A stretch of 64,000 nucleotides of DNA from positions 124,001 to 188,000 of the forward strand of contig NZ_VJVZ01000012.1 of assembly GCF_007097145.1 (NCBI RefSeq). Reading direction: 5' to 3'. Position 1 is the stretch's first letter. The number at the start of each line of letters is the position of its first letter. Made by a program: the position numbers and the translations under genes. Source of the stretch: Flavobacterium zepuense. GTDB taxonomy: Bacteria; Bacteroidota; Bacteroidia; Flavobacteriales; Flavobacteriaceae. Under the pieces are notes generated by a model, which was given only the letters and a program-made list of their open reading frames with translations, did not search any database and was not told where the DNA came from. Positions 33,737 through 42,082 of the stretch are shown one piece after another.

Positions 33737-33822
33737 GTCATTGCGAGCGAAGTGCAACGGAGCGCGGCAATCTCACTCGTTGAATAATGAGATTGCCGCG
33801 GTCGTACCTCCCTCGCAATGAC
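33737..33822. repeat. GTCATTGCGAG hairpin repeat between hemD and hemE
   Basis: GTCATTGCGAG (33737-33747) pairs with CTCGCAATGAC (33812-33822), and inside it GGCAATCTCA pairs with TGAGATTGCC, making a long imperfect hairpin. Related but scrambled pieces make up much of 14463-15125. Confidence 0.75.
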
Positions 33823-33869
33823 AGCCGAATGGATGGGAGCGTAATACTCTAAATAAACATAAAAATTTA

Positions 33870-33900
33870 AACCTGCAAGGTTTTAAAAACCTTGCAGGTT
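33870..33900. repeat. Isolated perfect REP palindrome before hemE
   Basis: AACCTGCAAGG, centre TTTTAAAAA, CCTTGCAGGTT: the cleanest copy of the palindrome found around the RAYT gene, 4 kb away, and 15 bases before the hemE ATG. It may form a strong hairpin in the hemE leader. Confidence 0.85.
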
Positions 33901-33915
33901 AGAAAAATAACCACC

Positions 33916-34938
33916 ATGATAAAGAACGACCTTTTTTTAAAAGCATTACGTAATGAGCCTGTAGAACGCCCACCTGTGTGGATGATGCGCCAGGCAGGCC
34001 GCTATTTACCCGAATTTAGGGCATTGCGCGATAAATACGACTTTTTTACCCGTTGCCAGACCCCTGAGCTTGCTGCCGAAATTACGGTGCAGCCCATTCG
34101 TATCGTTGGTCCGGATGCTGCCATATTGTTTAGCGATATACTGGTAGTACCGCAGGCTATGGGCATAGAGGTGCTTATGAAAGAGAGTGTGGGTCCGTTT
34201 TTGCCTAACCCAATTCGTACACCGCAGGATGTGGAGAGGGTAATTGTTCCGGACATTCATGAAACATTAGGTTATGTAATGGATGCGATTAAGCTTACCA
34301 AAGAAATGCTGAATGACGAGGTTCCGCTTATAGGCTTTGCCGGTTCTCCGTGGACTATCTTTTGCTACGCTGTAGAAGGTAAAGGCTCAAAAAGCTTTGA
34401 TACTGCTAAAGGCTTTTGCTTTTCGCAACCGGAAGCGGCGCATGTGCTGCTTCAAAAAATAACCGATACCACTATTGCCTATCTAAAAGAAAAGGTAAAA
34501 GCAGGTGTTAATGCCGTACAGGTTTTTGATAGCTGGGGCGGTATGCTTAGCCCGGTAGATTACCAGGAATTTTCGTGGAAATACATCAACCAAATCGTAG
34601 AGGCGCTGGCTCCTGAAACCCACGTTATTGTGTTTGGTAAAGGCTGCTGGTTTGCACTTGGCGATATGGCACAGAGCAAGGCATCGGCACTGGGTGTAGA
34701 CTGGACGTGCAGTGCACGCAATGCGCGTTACCTTTCGGGAGGGCGCATAACCCTACAGGGTAATTTCGACCCAAGCAGGTTGTTATCTCCCATCCCGACC
34801 ATTAAAAAAATGGTGCACCAAATGATAGACGAATTTGGTAAAGACAATTACATAGTAAATTTAGGCCACGGCATTTTACCAAACATTCCGGTAGACCACG
34901 CCAAGGCATTTATAGATGCGGTTAAGGAGTATAAATAA
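33916..34938 (+). CDS. hemE: Uroporphyrinogen decarboxylase
   Basis: Removes four carboxyl groups from uroporphyrinogen III to give coproporphyrinogen III. I start at the ATG at 33916-33918 (MIKNDLFLKALRNEPVERPP), as the frame further upstream is encoded by the REP palindrome. Family signatures are PVWMMRQAGRYLPEFR (substrate arginines) and GFAGSPWTIFCYAVEG; the active-site Asp is in LFSDILVVPQAMG, and QVFDSWGGMLSP and NLGHGILPNIP follow. 340 residues, normal length. Confidence 0.97.
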   Translation: MIKNDLFLKALRNEPVERPPVWMMRQAGRYLPEFRALRDKYDFFTRCQTPELAAEITVQPIRIVGPDAAILFSDILVVPQAMGIEVLMKESVGPFLPNPIRTPQDVERVIVPDIHETLGYVMDAIKLTKEMLNDEVPLIGFAGSPWTIFCYAVEGKGSKSFDTAKGFCFSQPEAAHVLLQKITDTTIAYLKEKVKAGVNAVQVFDSWGGMLSPVDYQEFSWKYINQIVEALAPETHVIVFGKGCWFALGDMAQSKASALGVDWTCSARNARYLSGGRITLQGNFDPSRLLSPIPTIKKMVHQMIDEFGKDNYIVNLGHGILPNIPVDHAKAFIDAVKEYK

Positions 34939-34939
34939 G

Positions 34940-35038
34940 CCTCTCCCCAACCCTCTCCAAAAGAGAGGGAGTAGCTTCACTCAGTCTACGAGATTGGGAT
35001 TGAGTGAAGCTAATTCCCCCTTTGGGGGTTAGGGGCTG
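34940..35038. repeat. Compound palindromic repeat after hemE
   Basis: CCTCTCCCCAACCCTCTCC...GAGAGGGAG (34940-34971) is followed by TAGCTTCACTCA (34972-34983), a spacer, TGAGTGAAGCTA and CCCCCTTTGGGGG. The TAGCTTCACTCA/TGAGTGAAG pair next to a CT-rich palindrome is the same arrangement seen inside copy A at 6546-6625. Confidence 0.65.
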
Positions 35039-35052
35039 ATAAAAATTAAAAT

Positions 35053-35427
35053 ATGCCTGTAAGTTTTGGGATGCGCAATGAAGAGAACGAACGCATAAAT
35101 AATGTGCTTAAGCAGCTGGTAGCATTAACTTTTGTGCCTGAAAACTGGAACGAGGGCAATGCAGCAACGCAACTGCAAAAACTGGGACTGTCTTTAGAGG
35201 TTTTGAAAACGATAAGCATTCAGGAGCTAACAGATTATTTGCTCATGTACCACATGGACTGGGCTAATATGGAGCTGTTTGCCGATGTTGTGGCATCGCT
35301 TTCTACGAAAGCGGGGCTGGAGCTTCTTAAAGAGAAAGCCGTTGGCACATATAACTTTATACAGCAGGAAAGCAAAATGTTCTCGTTCGAGATCATGGGC
35401 AAGGTTAATGCGCTTAACAAGATTTAA
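35053..35427 (+). CDS. Hypothetical protein in the heme block
   Basis: 124 residues, soluble, probably all-helical; no family recognised. It starts MPVSFGMRNEENERINNVLKQL and holds a hydrophobic helix (ELTDYLLMYHMDWANMELFADVV) and FIQQESKMFSFEIMGKVNALNKI at the end. There is no signal peptide and no cysteine, so metal or heme binding through Cys is excluded. It sits between hemE and the acetyltransferase gene on the same strand. A link to heme synthesis rests on position only. Confidence 0.7.
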   Translation: MPVSFGMRNEENERINNVLKQLVALTFVPENWNEGNAATQLQKLGLSLEVLKTISIQELTDYLLMYHMDWANMELFADVVASLSTKAGLELLKEKAVGTYNFIQQESKMFSFEIMGKVNALNKI

Positions 35428-35515
35428 CTATAAAGTGGCGCAAAGCTAACGGTTTGGCTTTGTGCTGTTAAATAAAGTGGCTTTCTTTGTAAGACACAAC
35501 AAAAATCATGTATCC

Positions 35516-36064
35516 ATGACAGCTACCACCTGGAAAACCGATACCATTGCCGATATACTTTCGGAAGAGTTTTATGCCCTTATCGACAGGAACCGGGAGC
35601 ACATCCGCAAAACGTTTCCGGTTACATTACGGGGCTGTACCGACCTGGAAAGCACCAAAAAATTTATAGGCGAGGCTATAGACAACCAGATATGGAGCGA
35701 AAATTTTTACTTCTACATTCGTCATATTGCAAGCAATAATCTTATTGGGTACATCGTGGTTAAAAACATCAATATGGATATTTCTAAGTGCGAGCTGGGT
35801 TATTTTGTAGATAAAGATTTTGAGGGGCAGGGTATTATATCGCAGTCGGTTACCAATGCGCTTAACTATTGCTTTGGCGAACTGCAAATGAACAAAATTA
35901 TCATCTGTACATCGCGCACCAATACCGCCAGCCAGCGTGTAGCCACCAAACATGGCTTTATACAGGAGGGCATTTTACGCGAAGAATTTAAAAATATCGA
36001 TGGGGTACTGGAAGACATTGTGTACTTCGGGCTCCTGAAATCAGCATATCAAAATGAAAGATAA
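35516..36064 (+). CDS. GNAT family N-acetyltransferase (RimJ/RimL-like)
   Basis: 182-residue acetyl-CoA-dependent transferase of the RimJ/RimL/ribosomal-protein-serine type. The acetyl-CoA loop is in LGYFVDKDFEGQGIISQSV, and MNKIIICTSRTNTASQRVATKHGFIQEGILRE is the typical last part of the fold. I start at the ATG at 35516-35518 (MTATTWKTDTIADIL). Its last 11 bases overlap the hemF start, so the two are translationally linked. The substrate, a protein or small amine, is unknown. Confidence 0.9.
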   Translation: MTATTWKTDTIADILSEEFYALIDRNREHIRKTFPVTLRGCTDLESTKKFIGEAIDNQIWSENFYFYIRHIASNNLIGYIVVKNINMDISKCELGYFVDKDFEGQGIISQSVTNALNYCFGELQMNKIIICTSRTNTASQRVATKHGFIQEGILREEFKNIDGVLEDIVYFGLLKSAYQNER

Positions 36065-36959
36065 ATTTTACAGCTATATACAATCACTACAGGAAGCCAT
36101 AACATTAGGCCTTGAGGCGGCAGATGGTACCGCTAAGTTTAAAGAAGACATATGGCAACGCCCCGAAGGTGGCGGTGGCCGTACCCGTGTTATAGAAAAT
36201 GGTAGTGTGTTCGAGAAAGGCGGGGTAAACATATCGGCCGTTCACGGTCCGCTTCCTCCGGCTATGCAGGCGTATTTTAATGTGGGCGATGTCGATTTTT
36301 TTGCCTGTGGGCTAAGCCTTGTGCTGCACCCGGTAAATCCGTTTGTGCCAACGGTACATGCCAACTGGCGCTATTTTGAAATGTACGATAAACAGGGCAA
36401 CGTGGTAAACAGCTGGTTTGGCGGTGGGCAGGACCTTACCCCATATTATTTGTTTGATGAAGATGCGGTGCACTTTCACCAAACCTGTAAAACAGCCTGC
36501 GACAGGCACAACCCTGAATTTTATCCGAAATTTAAAAAGCAGTGCGACGAGTATTTTTGGAATGTCCACCGCAACGAAGCCCGTGGCATTGGCGGCCTCT
36601 TTTTTGACCACTGTAAGGCAACCGACGATTTTAGCATGGAAGACTGGTACAACTTCGTGACCGAAGTTGGCAATAGTTTCCTTAAAGCCTATGTGCCTAT
36701 TGTAGAGCGCCGCAAACATTTAGAATATACACCTGAAAACCGTACCTGGCAGGAAATTCGCCGTGGGCGCTATGTAGAATTTAACTTAGTGCATGATAAG
36801 GGAACGCTGTTTGGCTTAAAGACCAATGGCCGCATAGAGAGTATTTTAATGAGTCTTCCACCGCATGTGCAATGGGTGTACGACCATCACCCCGAGGTGG
36901 GTAGCGAGGAAGCGCGACTAATAAACATATTAGAAAATCCGTTAGCGGCATGGGTATAA
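36054..36959 (+). CDS. hemF: Coproporphyrinogen III oxidase, oxygen-dependent
   Basis: Converts coproporphyrinogen III to protoporphyrinogen IX using oxygen; 301 residues. Family blocks include WQRPEGGGGRTRVIENG, FEKGGVNISAVHGPLP, HPVNPFVPTVHANWRYFE, WFGGGQDLTPYYLF and RRGRYVEFNLVHDKGT. It starts inside the acetyltransferase gene and its own end overlaps the next gene by ten bases. Having the aerobic form fits an aerobic flavobacterium; no hemN is present here. Confidence 0.97.
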   Translation: MKDKFYSYIQSLQEAITLGLEAADGTAKFKEDIWQRPEGGGGRTRVIENGSVFEKGGVNISAVHGPLPPAMQAYFNVGDVDFFACGLSLVLHPVNPFVPTVHANWRYFEMYDKQGNVVNSWFGGGQDLTPYYLFDEDAVHFHQTCKTACDRHNPEFYPKFKKQCDEYFWNVHRNEARGIGGLFFDHCKATDDFSMEDWYNFVTEVGNSFLKAYVPIVERRKHLEYTPENRTWQEIRRGRYVEFNLVHDKGTLFGLKTNGRIESILMSLPPHVQWVYDHHPEVGSEEARLINILENPLAAWV

Positions 36960-37903
36960 AACGGTTTACAATAGCAGCGGTTTTAGCTTCGGGAGCCTGC
37001 ATGGCCCAACCCGATAGCACAGCTGTTGCTTATTATAAAAAGTTTGACAACAACCTTGCAGTACAACTATTTACACTAAATACATCAAATACCTTTACGC
37101 TGAGTTATGATCAGGATCAAACTACGGTAAATGTTATCCCTAATGCAAAAACAACATTAGGCGTGGCGGTTCAGTACGATATTATCGCATTTAGCGTTGG
37201 TTTTGCGCCTAAATTTTTTAAGGAAAATAAGGCTAATACCGATAAAGATTCTAAAATGACCTCTTTTAGCTTTAACTTTTTCCCGGGGCAGTGGATGCAG
37301 CGTTTGGACATTTACTATCAAAAAGGAATTACATTAGAGGATGCAGATTCCGGTTACGGCCTTTACCTGCCTAACTTAAAAACGCTTAAAGTGGGCGGCT
37401 CTACCGCCTACTTTTTAAATAAAAACTTTTCTTTTAGCGCTACCGAATTTCAAAATGCCAAGCAGCTTAAGAGTGCGGGTAGCCTTGCGCCTACGCTTTT
37501 ATATTATTATACTGAATTAAATGGCAAAAAACAGGAGGGTTTTGGCAGTACGGCAACTTATATAGATGTGGCCGTTGCACCGGCTTATTATTACAATTGG
37601 GTAATTGCAAAAAATTTTATGCTCTCAGGCGGCGGGTTAATTGGTGCCGGATTTTCGAGTGTGAAAGATGATACCACCAATAGTTCATTTTTACTCACTG
37701 GCTCAATAAATTTGGCTGCCGGTTATACCGGTGAACGCTTTTTTTGCGGAATCAACAGCCGTGCGTTGTTCTTTAACCATAATGCAGGCGATAATGTCAC
37801 TATGAATGATGTTATTGGCTACGGTACGTTGTTTGCAGGATACCGTTTTGATCCTCCGGGATTTTTAGAACGGGGAAGAAAGAAGATTGAAGAAAAGTTA
37901 TGA
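36950..37903 (+). CDS. DUF4421-like predicted outer membrane beta-barrel protein
   Basis: 317 residues starting with a signal peptide (MGIKRFTIAAVLASGACMAQ) and then alternating hydrophobic beta strands ending in aromatic residues, such as AVQLFTLNTSNTFTLSY and VAVAPAYYYNWVIAKNFML. DNNLAVQLFTLNTSNTF resembles the DUF4421 family of Bacteroidetes. A barrel in the outer membrane is likely; its cargo is unknown. The start overlaps the hemF end by ten bases, so it is co-translated with a heme gene for no evident reason. Confidence 0.75.
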   Translation: MGIKRFTIAAVLASGACMAQPDSTAVAYYKKFDNNLAVQLFTLNTSNTFTLSYDQDQTTVNVIPNAKTTLGVAVQYDIIAFSVGFAPKFFKENKANTDKDSKMTSFSFNFFPGQWMQRLDIYYQKGITLEDADSGYGLYLPNLKTLKVGGSTAYFLNKNFSFSATEFQNAKQLKSAGSLAPTLLYYYTELNGKKQEGFGSTATYIDVAVAPAYYYNWVIAKNFMLSGGGLIGAGFSSVKDDTTNSSFLLTGSINLAAGYTGERFFCGINSRALFFNHNAGDNVTMNDVIGYGTLFAGYRFDPPGFLERGRKKIEEKL

Positions 37904-37909
37904 AGAATG

Positions 37910-38031
37910 GTTTTAAGTTGACGGTAACAGTTGACAGAAGAACGACAAAAATGAATCTAAAGATAAAACTTATATTGTAAAATAATTAAATGATGTTAAC
38001 GAATCACCAAAGTTAACTGTCAACTTAAAAC
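37910..38031. repeat. Long-range inverted repeat framing the hemB leader
   Basis: GTTTTAAGTTGAC (37910-37922) and GTCAACTTAAAAC (38019-38031) are exact inverted copies of 13 bases with about 96 bases between them, in the 135-base gap before hemB. The phrase ACAGTTGACAG next to the left arm matches a TTAACTGTCAAC phrase at the right. Confidence 0.6.
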
Positions 38032-38038
38032 TAAACTT

Positions 38039-39016
38039 ATGTACCCAATACACAGAAACAGACGCCTTCGTACCAACGAATCGATACGCTCATTAGTTCG
38101 CGAAACTACCATAAGCCCAAATGACTTTATGTTCCCAATGTTTGTTGCCGAAGGCACAGGCGTTGAGGTTCCGCTTGGCTCTATGCCGGGTTTGTTCCGC
38201 CGTTCGTTAGACCTTACGGTTAAAGAGGTTAAAGAGCTTTGGAGCCTTGGTATTAAAGCCGTGAACATTTATGTAAAGGTAAACGACAAACTTAAAGACA
38301 ACGCTGGTAAAGAAGCATGGAATAAAGACGGGCTTATGCAGCAAACCATCCGCGCTATTAAGGATGCCGTACCAGGAATGATCGTAATGCCCGATGTTGC
38401 TCTGGATCCCTACTCTATTCACGGGCACGATGGTATTGTGGAGAATGGCCTTATTATTAACGATGCTACGGTTGATGCCCTTACCCGCATGAGCGTGAGC
38501 CATGCCGAAGCCGGCGCGGACTTTGTAGCGCCCAGCGATATGATGGATGGCCGTGTTTATGCCATTCGTAAAGCGTTGGAAGAAAGCGGATATCACGATG
38601 TGGGCATTATGAGTTACAGTGCCAAATATGCATCGGCGTTTTATGGCCCGTTTCGCGATGCACTGGATAGCGCCCCAGGTTTTGGCGACAAAAAAACCTA
38701 CCAGATGGACTATGCCAATCGCATAGAAGCTATTAAAGAAGCCTTACATGATGTTGAGGAAGGCGCTGATATTGTTATGGTGAAACCCGGAATGGCTTAC
38801 CTTGATATTGTTCGCGAGGTTAAAAATGCGGTTAATGTACCCGTTGCCGTGTACCAGGTTAGTGGCGAATACGCCATGGTTAAGGCCGCTGCAGAAAGGG
38901 GCTGGTTAGACCACGATAAAATTATGATGGAGCAGCTATACTGCATTAAGCGTGCAGGTGCCGATATTATCTCTACCTACTTTGCCAAAGAAGCAGCTAT
39001 AATTTTGAATAAATAA
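38039..39016 (+). CDS. hemB: Delta-aminolevulinic acid dehydratase (porphobilinogen synthase)
   Basis: Condenses two 5-aminolevulinates to porphobilinogen; 325 residues. The two active-site lysines are Lys196 in SYSAKYASAFYGPFR and Lys249 in IVMVKPGMAYLD. The metal region reads DVALDPYSIHGHDG (119-132), with Asp and Ala where zinc enzymes have cysteines, so this is the zinc-cysteine-free class that depends on magnesium or related ions. It ends the heme block; an inverted repeat at 38039 minus a few bases marks its leader, and the ABC gene converges 79 bases downstream. Confidence 0.97.
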   Translation: MYPIHRNRRLRTNESIRSLVRETTISPNDFMFPMFVAEGTGVEVPLGSMPGLFRRSLDLTVKEVKELWSLGIKAVNIYVKVNDKLKDNAGKEAWNKDGLMQQTIRAIKDAVPGMIVMPDVALDPYSIHGHDGIVENGLIINDATVDALTRMSVSHAEAGADFVAPSDMMDGRVYAIRKALEESGYHDVGIMSYSAKYASAFYGPFRDALDSAPGFGDKKTYQMDYANRIEAIKEALHDVEEGADIVMVKPGMAYLDIVREVKNAVNVPVAVYQVSGEYAMVKAAAERGWLDHDKIMMEQLYCIKRAGADIISTYFAKEAAIILNK

Positions 39017-39037
39017 ATGGCTGATATTGCTGATGCT

Positions 39038-39078
39038 AAGCCTGTATAATAGTCTGAATTTATATAATAACAGGCTTA
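39038..39078. terminator. Possible bidirectional terminator between hemB and the ABC gene
   Basis: TAAGCCTGT (39038-39046) and ACAGGCTTA (39070-39078) form a 9-base stem around an AT-rich loop between two convergent genes. No strong T tail, so confidence is limited. Confidence 0.45.
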
Positions 39079-39095
39079 TAGCATTATAAACATAG

Positions 39096-40784
39096 CTACT
39101 CGCCGGGTATCGCGGCAATAAGTTTTTTAGTATATTCTTTTTGCGGATGCTCATAAAGGGCATCTGCTTCGTTCATTTCTTCAATTTTGCCTTTGTTCAT
39201 AACCAGCACCTGGTCGCTCATGTATTTAACCACGGCGAGGTCGTGCGAAATGAATATGTAAGTAAACCCAAAATTCTCTTTTAGCTCATTAAGCAAATTA
39301 AGCACCTGTGCCTGCACCGAAATGTCAAGGGCTGATACACTCTCATCGCACACAATTAGCTTCGGCTGAAGTGCTATAGTGCGCGCTATGCCTATACGCT
39401 GGCGCTGCCCACCAGAGAATTCGTGGGGGTAACGATTGTAGTGCTCTTCGCCCAGGCCTACGCGGTTAAGTATCTCAATTACTTTTTCGCGACGTTCATT
39501 ATCATTTTTGTACAGTTTATGTACCTGCATAGGTTCCATAATGGCTTTGCCCACGGTTATGCGCGGGTTAAGCGACGAATACGGGTCCTGAAAGATGATC
39601 TGTATCTCTTTCCTGAGCGTGCGGATGTCTTTCGGCGAAAGCTTTGTAAGGTCGGTACCGCGGTATAATATCTTACCTGCCGTTGCTTTATCCAACTGTA
39701 ATATAGCATTGCCAAGGGTACTCTTACCACAGCCTGATTCGCCTACAAGGCCCAAGGTTTCGCCTTCGTATATTTTAAAGCTAACATCGTCAACCGCTTT
39801 AAAGGTGGTATTCCTGCCAAACAAACCAGCTGATGACACGTACTCTTTTTCTACATTGATCACTTCCAATAAGGGTTGCTGGCTGTAAAGTGCCTTATGT
39901 TTTTGTTCACGCTGTTGCGGAGTAACCTCTGTACTATTTACGGTATTTCGTAAAAAATCCTGAATGGTAGGCAGGCGTTCCAGCCTAACATTTAAAGATG
40001 GCCTCGAATTAATGAGCGCTTTAGTATATGTGTGTTGCGGATTGTGAAATATTACCTGTGCTTCGCCTTGTTCTACTATCTCGCCACGGTACATTACGAG
40101 TACCCTGTTGGCAATTTCGGAAACTAACGACAGGTCGTGCGAAATAAAAATGATGCTCATTTTGGTTTCCTGCTGCAATTCTTTCAAAAGCAGGATAATC
40201 TCTTTTTGAACGGTAACATCCAGTGCTGTAGTGGGCTCGTCGGCAATAAGTATTTTGGGTTTGCAGGCAATAGCCATTGCTATCATAACCCGCTGCTTTT
40301 GTCCGCCCGATATCTCGTGCGGATAGCGGTTGTATATCTTGTCAGGGTTAGGCAGCTTAACTCTGGCAAACAGCTCTAACACCTTAGTTTTTATTTTTTT
40401 GGATGAAAGGGAAGTGTGTTCTTTGAGGATTTCCTCAACCTGAAAGCCACATTGCAACGAGGGGTTAAGCGAACTCATTGGTTCCTGAAAGATCATGGCC
40501 ACATCGTTACCACGCAAACTGCGTAGGTCTTTTTGGGGTAACGCCGAAATATCGCGGCCTTCAAAAGTAATTTTGCCCTCTGTAACAGCAAGGATGCCTT
40601 TAGGCAGCAATCCCATGATAGCAAGCGAAGTAACCGATTTACCCGACCCTGATTCGCCCACAATGCCCAGTATCTCATTTTGATTCAGTACAAAGTCGCT
40701 GTTTTTTACAATAGACAGCCACTGGCCGTCTTTTCTGGCTGAAATAGTAACGTGGTCTATGTGCAGCAATGGGTTGTTGTTCAT
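39096..40784 (-). CDS. Duplicated ATP-binding protein of a peptide-type ABC transporter
   Basis: 562 residues with two fused ATPase domains of the oligopeptide/dipeptide (DppD-DppF) type. Domain 1 has Walker A GESGSGKS, signature SGGQKQR and Walker B ILIADEPTTALD. Domain 2 has Walker A GESGCGKS, signature SGGQRQR and LIVCDESVSALD. Each ends in the Opp/Dpp-type segment HNPQHTYTKALI or EHPQKEYTKKLI. The permease and binding-protein genes are not nearby. It is the last gene of the seven-gene operon starting at 47129, 19 bases after the EnvC-like gene. Confidence 0.93.
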   Translation of the reverse strand: MNNNPLLHIDHVTISARKDGQWLSIVKNSDFVLNQNEILGIVGESGSGKSVTSLAIMGLLPKGILAVTEGKITFEGRDISALPQKDLRSLRGNDVAMIFQEPMSSLNPSLQCGFQVEEILKEHTSLSSKKIKTKVLELFARVKLPNPDKIYNRYPHEISGGQKQRVMIAMAIACKPKILIADEPTTALDVTVQKEIILLLKELQQETKMSIIFISHDLSLVSEIANRVLVMYRGEIVEQGEAQVIFHNPQHTYTKALINSRPSLNVRLERLPTIQDFLRNTVNSTEVTPQQREQKHKALYSQQPLLEVINVEKEYVSSAGLFGRNTTFKAVDDVSFKIYEGETLGLVGESGCGKSTLGNAILQLDKATAGKILYRGTDLTKLSPKDIRTLRKEIQIIFQDPYSSLNPRITVGKAIMEPMQVHKLYKNDNERREKVIEILNRVGLGEEHYNRYPHEFSGGQRQRIGIARTIALQPKLIVCDESVSALDISVQAQVLNLLNELKENFGFTYIFISHDLAVVKYMSDQVLVMNKGKIEEMNEADALYEHPQKEYTKKLIAAIPGE

Positions 40785-40803
40785 AGGTATAAGAACAAAT
40801 TTA

Positions 40804-42066
40804 TTATTGCGCTATCCAGCTGGATGGGTTTAGGTTGGTGGTGTTTTGCAGCACGTAAAATTTAAGTACGGTTTCGTTAGTAACCGGGTTGGTGGCTACA
40901 GTACCAATACTCTGCTTAAGGCCTACTTTATCGCCGGAGCCTACATTAACCGATTCCATATTGTAATATACTGTAATAAAGTCACCATGCTGTATGTACA
41001 CAATTTTGTTACCAGTGCCTTTTATAAGCTGAACGCTAAGTACCTCGCCGCCAAACACAGCCCTTACCGGTTCGTTAGGGTTCGTGGTAATATCTACACC
41101 ACTATTGTGTACGGCAACATCTTTTAAAACCGGGTGAGGCTGGTTACCATACCCCATAGAAATATAGCCGTGTGCCACAGGGTAAGGCAGCCTGCCCTTA
41201 TTAGCCTTAAAGTTATCTGATACTACTTTGCCCTCTTTAGTAAGTACAATTTTATTAGATGAGGTATTAGAAGCCGTTGCAGCAGCGGCTGTGGTTGTTT
41301 TAGACTCCACGTTGCTTTTAGCGGTTTTTTTATTGGCGGCAGCAATTGCATCGCGTATGGCGCGGTCTATTTGCCTGTCAATATCTTTGGCCTCTTTTTG
41401 TTTTTTGTTGATTTCGGCAGTATACTTTTTCTTGTCTTTTTGAATGGTCTTTACCAGTTTTTGCTGCTCTTCACGGTCTTTTTCAAGAGTTTCCTTTTGC
41501 TTTTCGCTTTCGGTAAGCAGTTTTACCTTATCCTTTTTCTGAACCTCAAGTTTTACCACGCGCTGGTTAAGTTCGGTCATTTTAGTACGCAGTTCATCGC
41601 CCTGTATTTTCCTGAAACTTGCATACTGTTTCATGTATTGCAGTCTCTTATAGGCCTGTAAAAAATCTTCAGATGATAACAGGAACATAATACGGCTTTG
41701 CTCAGAACGGTTCTTGTAAGCGTTAAGCAGCATGTTGGCATAGTCTTCCTTAAGTACCTTAAGTTCCCTGTTAAGCTTGTTTATTTTAAGCTGGCCCAAG
41801 TAAATATCATCGGTAATAAGGCGGGTTTGCCTGTGCGTGGTAGAGATAAGCTTTTCGCTTAGCTTTATCTTGGTTTCGTTATCTGAAATTTTAGTGAGTA
41901 CCGATTTTTCCTTAGAGCTCTCTGTTTTAACAAGGCTGCTAAGCGCCTTGATCTCTTTCAGGATCTCTGCTTTTCGCTGTTCCAGTTTCTTTTGCTCGGC
42001 ACCTCCCTGTGCACGGCCCAAGGTACTGATGCCAATAAGGAAAATAGTAAGGAATAATCGTTTCAT
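40804..42066 (-). CDS. EnvC-like murein hydrolase activator
   Basis: 420-residue secreted protein with a signal peptide (MKRLFLTIFLIGISTLGRAQ), a long coiled coil rich in Lys and Glu (about 25-245), an Ala/Thr-rich linker, and a C-terminal LytM/M23 domain. The zinc residues are lost or displaced: HNSGVDI has an extra residue compared with HxGxD, VYYNM replaces YxHL, and LKFYVLQ replaces LHFEI. That matches EnvC, which does not cut murein but activates amidases at the division septum. It lies between a DUF4292 lipoprotein gene and an ABC ATPase gene. Confidence 0.87.
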   Translation of the reverse strand: MKRLFLTIFLIGISTLGRAQGGAEQKKLEQRKAEILKEIKALSSLVKTESSKEKSVLTKISDNETKIKLSEKLISTTHRQTRLITDDIYLGQLKINKLNRELKVLKEDYANMLLNAYKNRSEQSRIMFLLSSEDFLQAYKRLQYMKQYASFRKIQGDELRTKMTELNQRVVKLEVQKKDKVKLLTESEKQKETLEKDREEQQKLVKTIQKDKKKYTAEINKKQKEAKDIDRQIDRAIRDAIAAANKKTAKSNVESKTTTAAAATASNTSSNKIVLTKEGKVVSDNFKANKGRLPYPVAHGYISMGYGNQPHPVLKDVAVHNSGVDITTNPNEPVRAVFGGEVLSVQLIKGTGNKIVYIQHGDFITVYYNMESVNVGSGDKVGLKQSIGTVATNPVTNETVLKFYVLQNTTNLNPSSWIAQ

Positions 42067-42082
42067 GGTTGGTTATAGTGGT

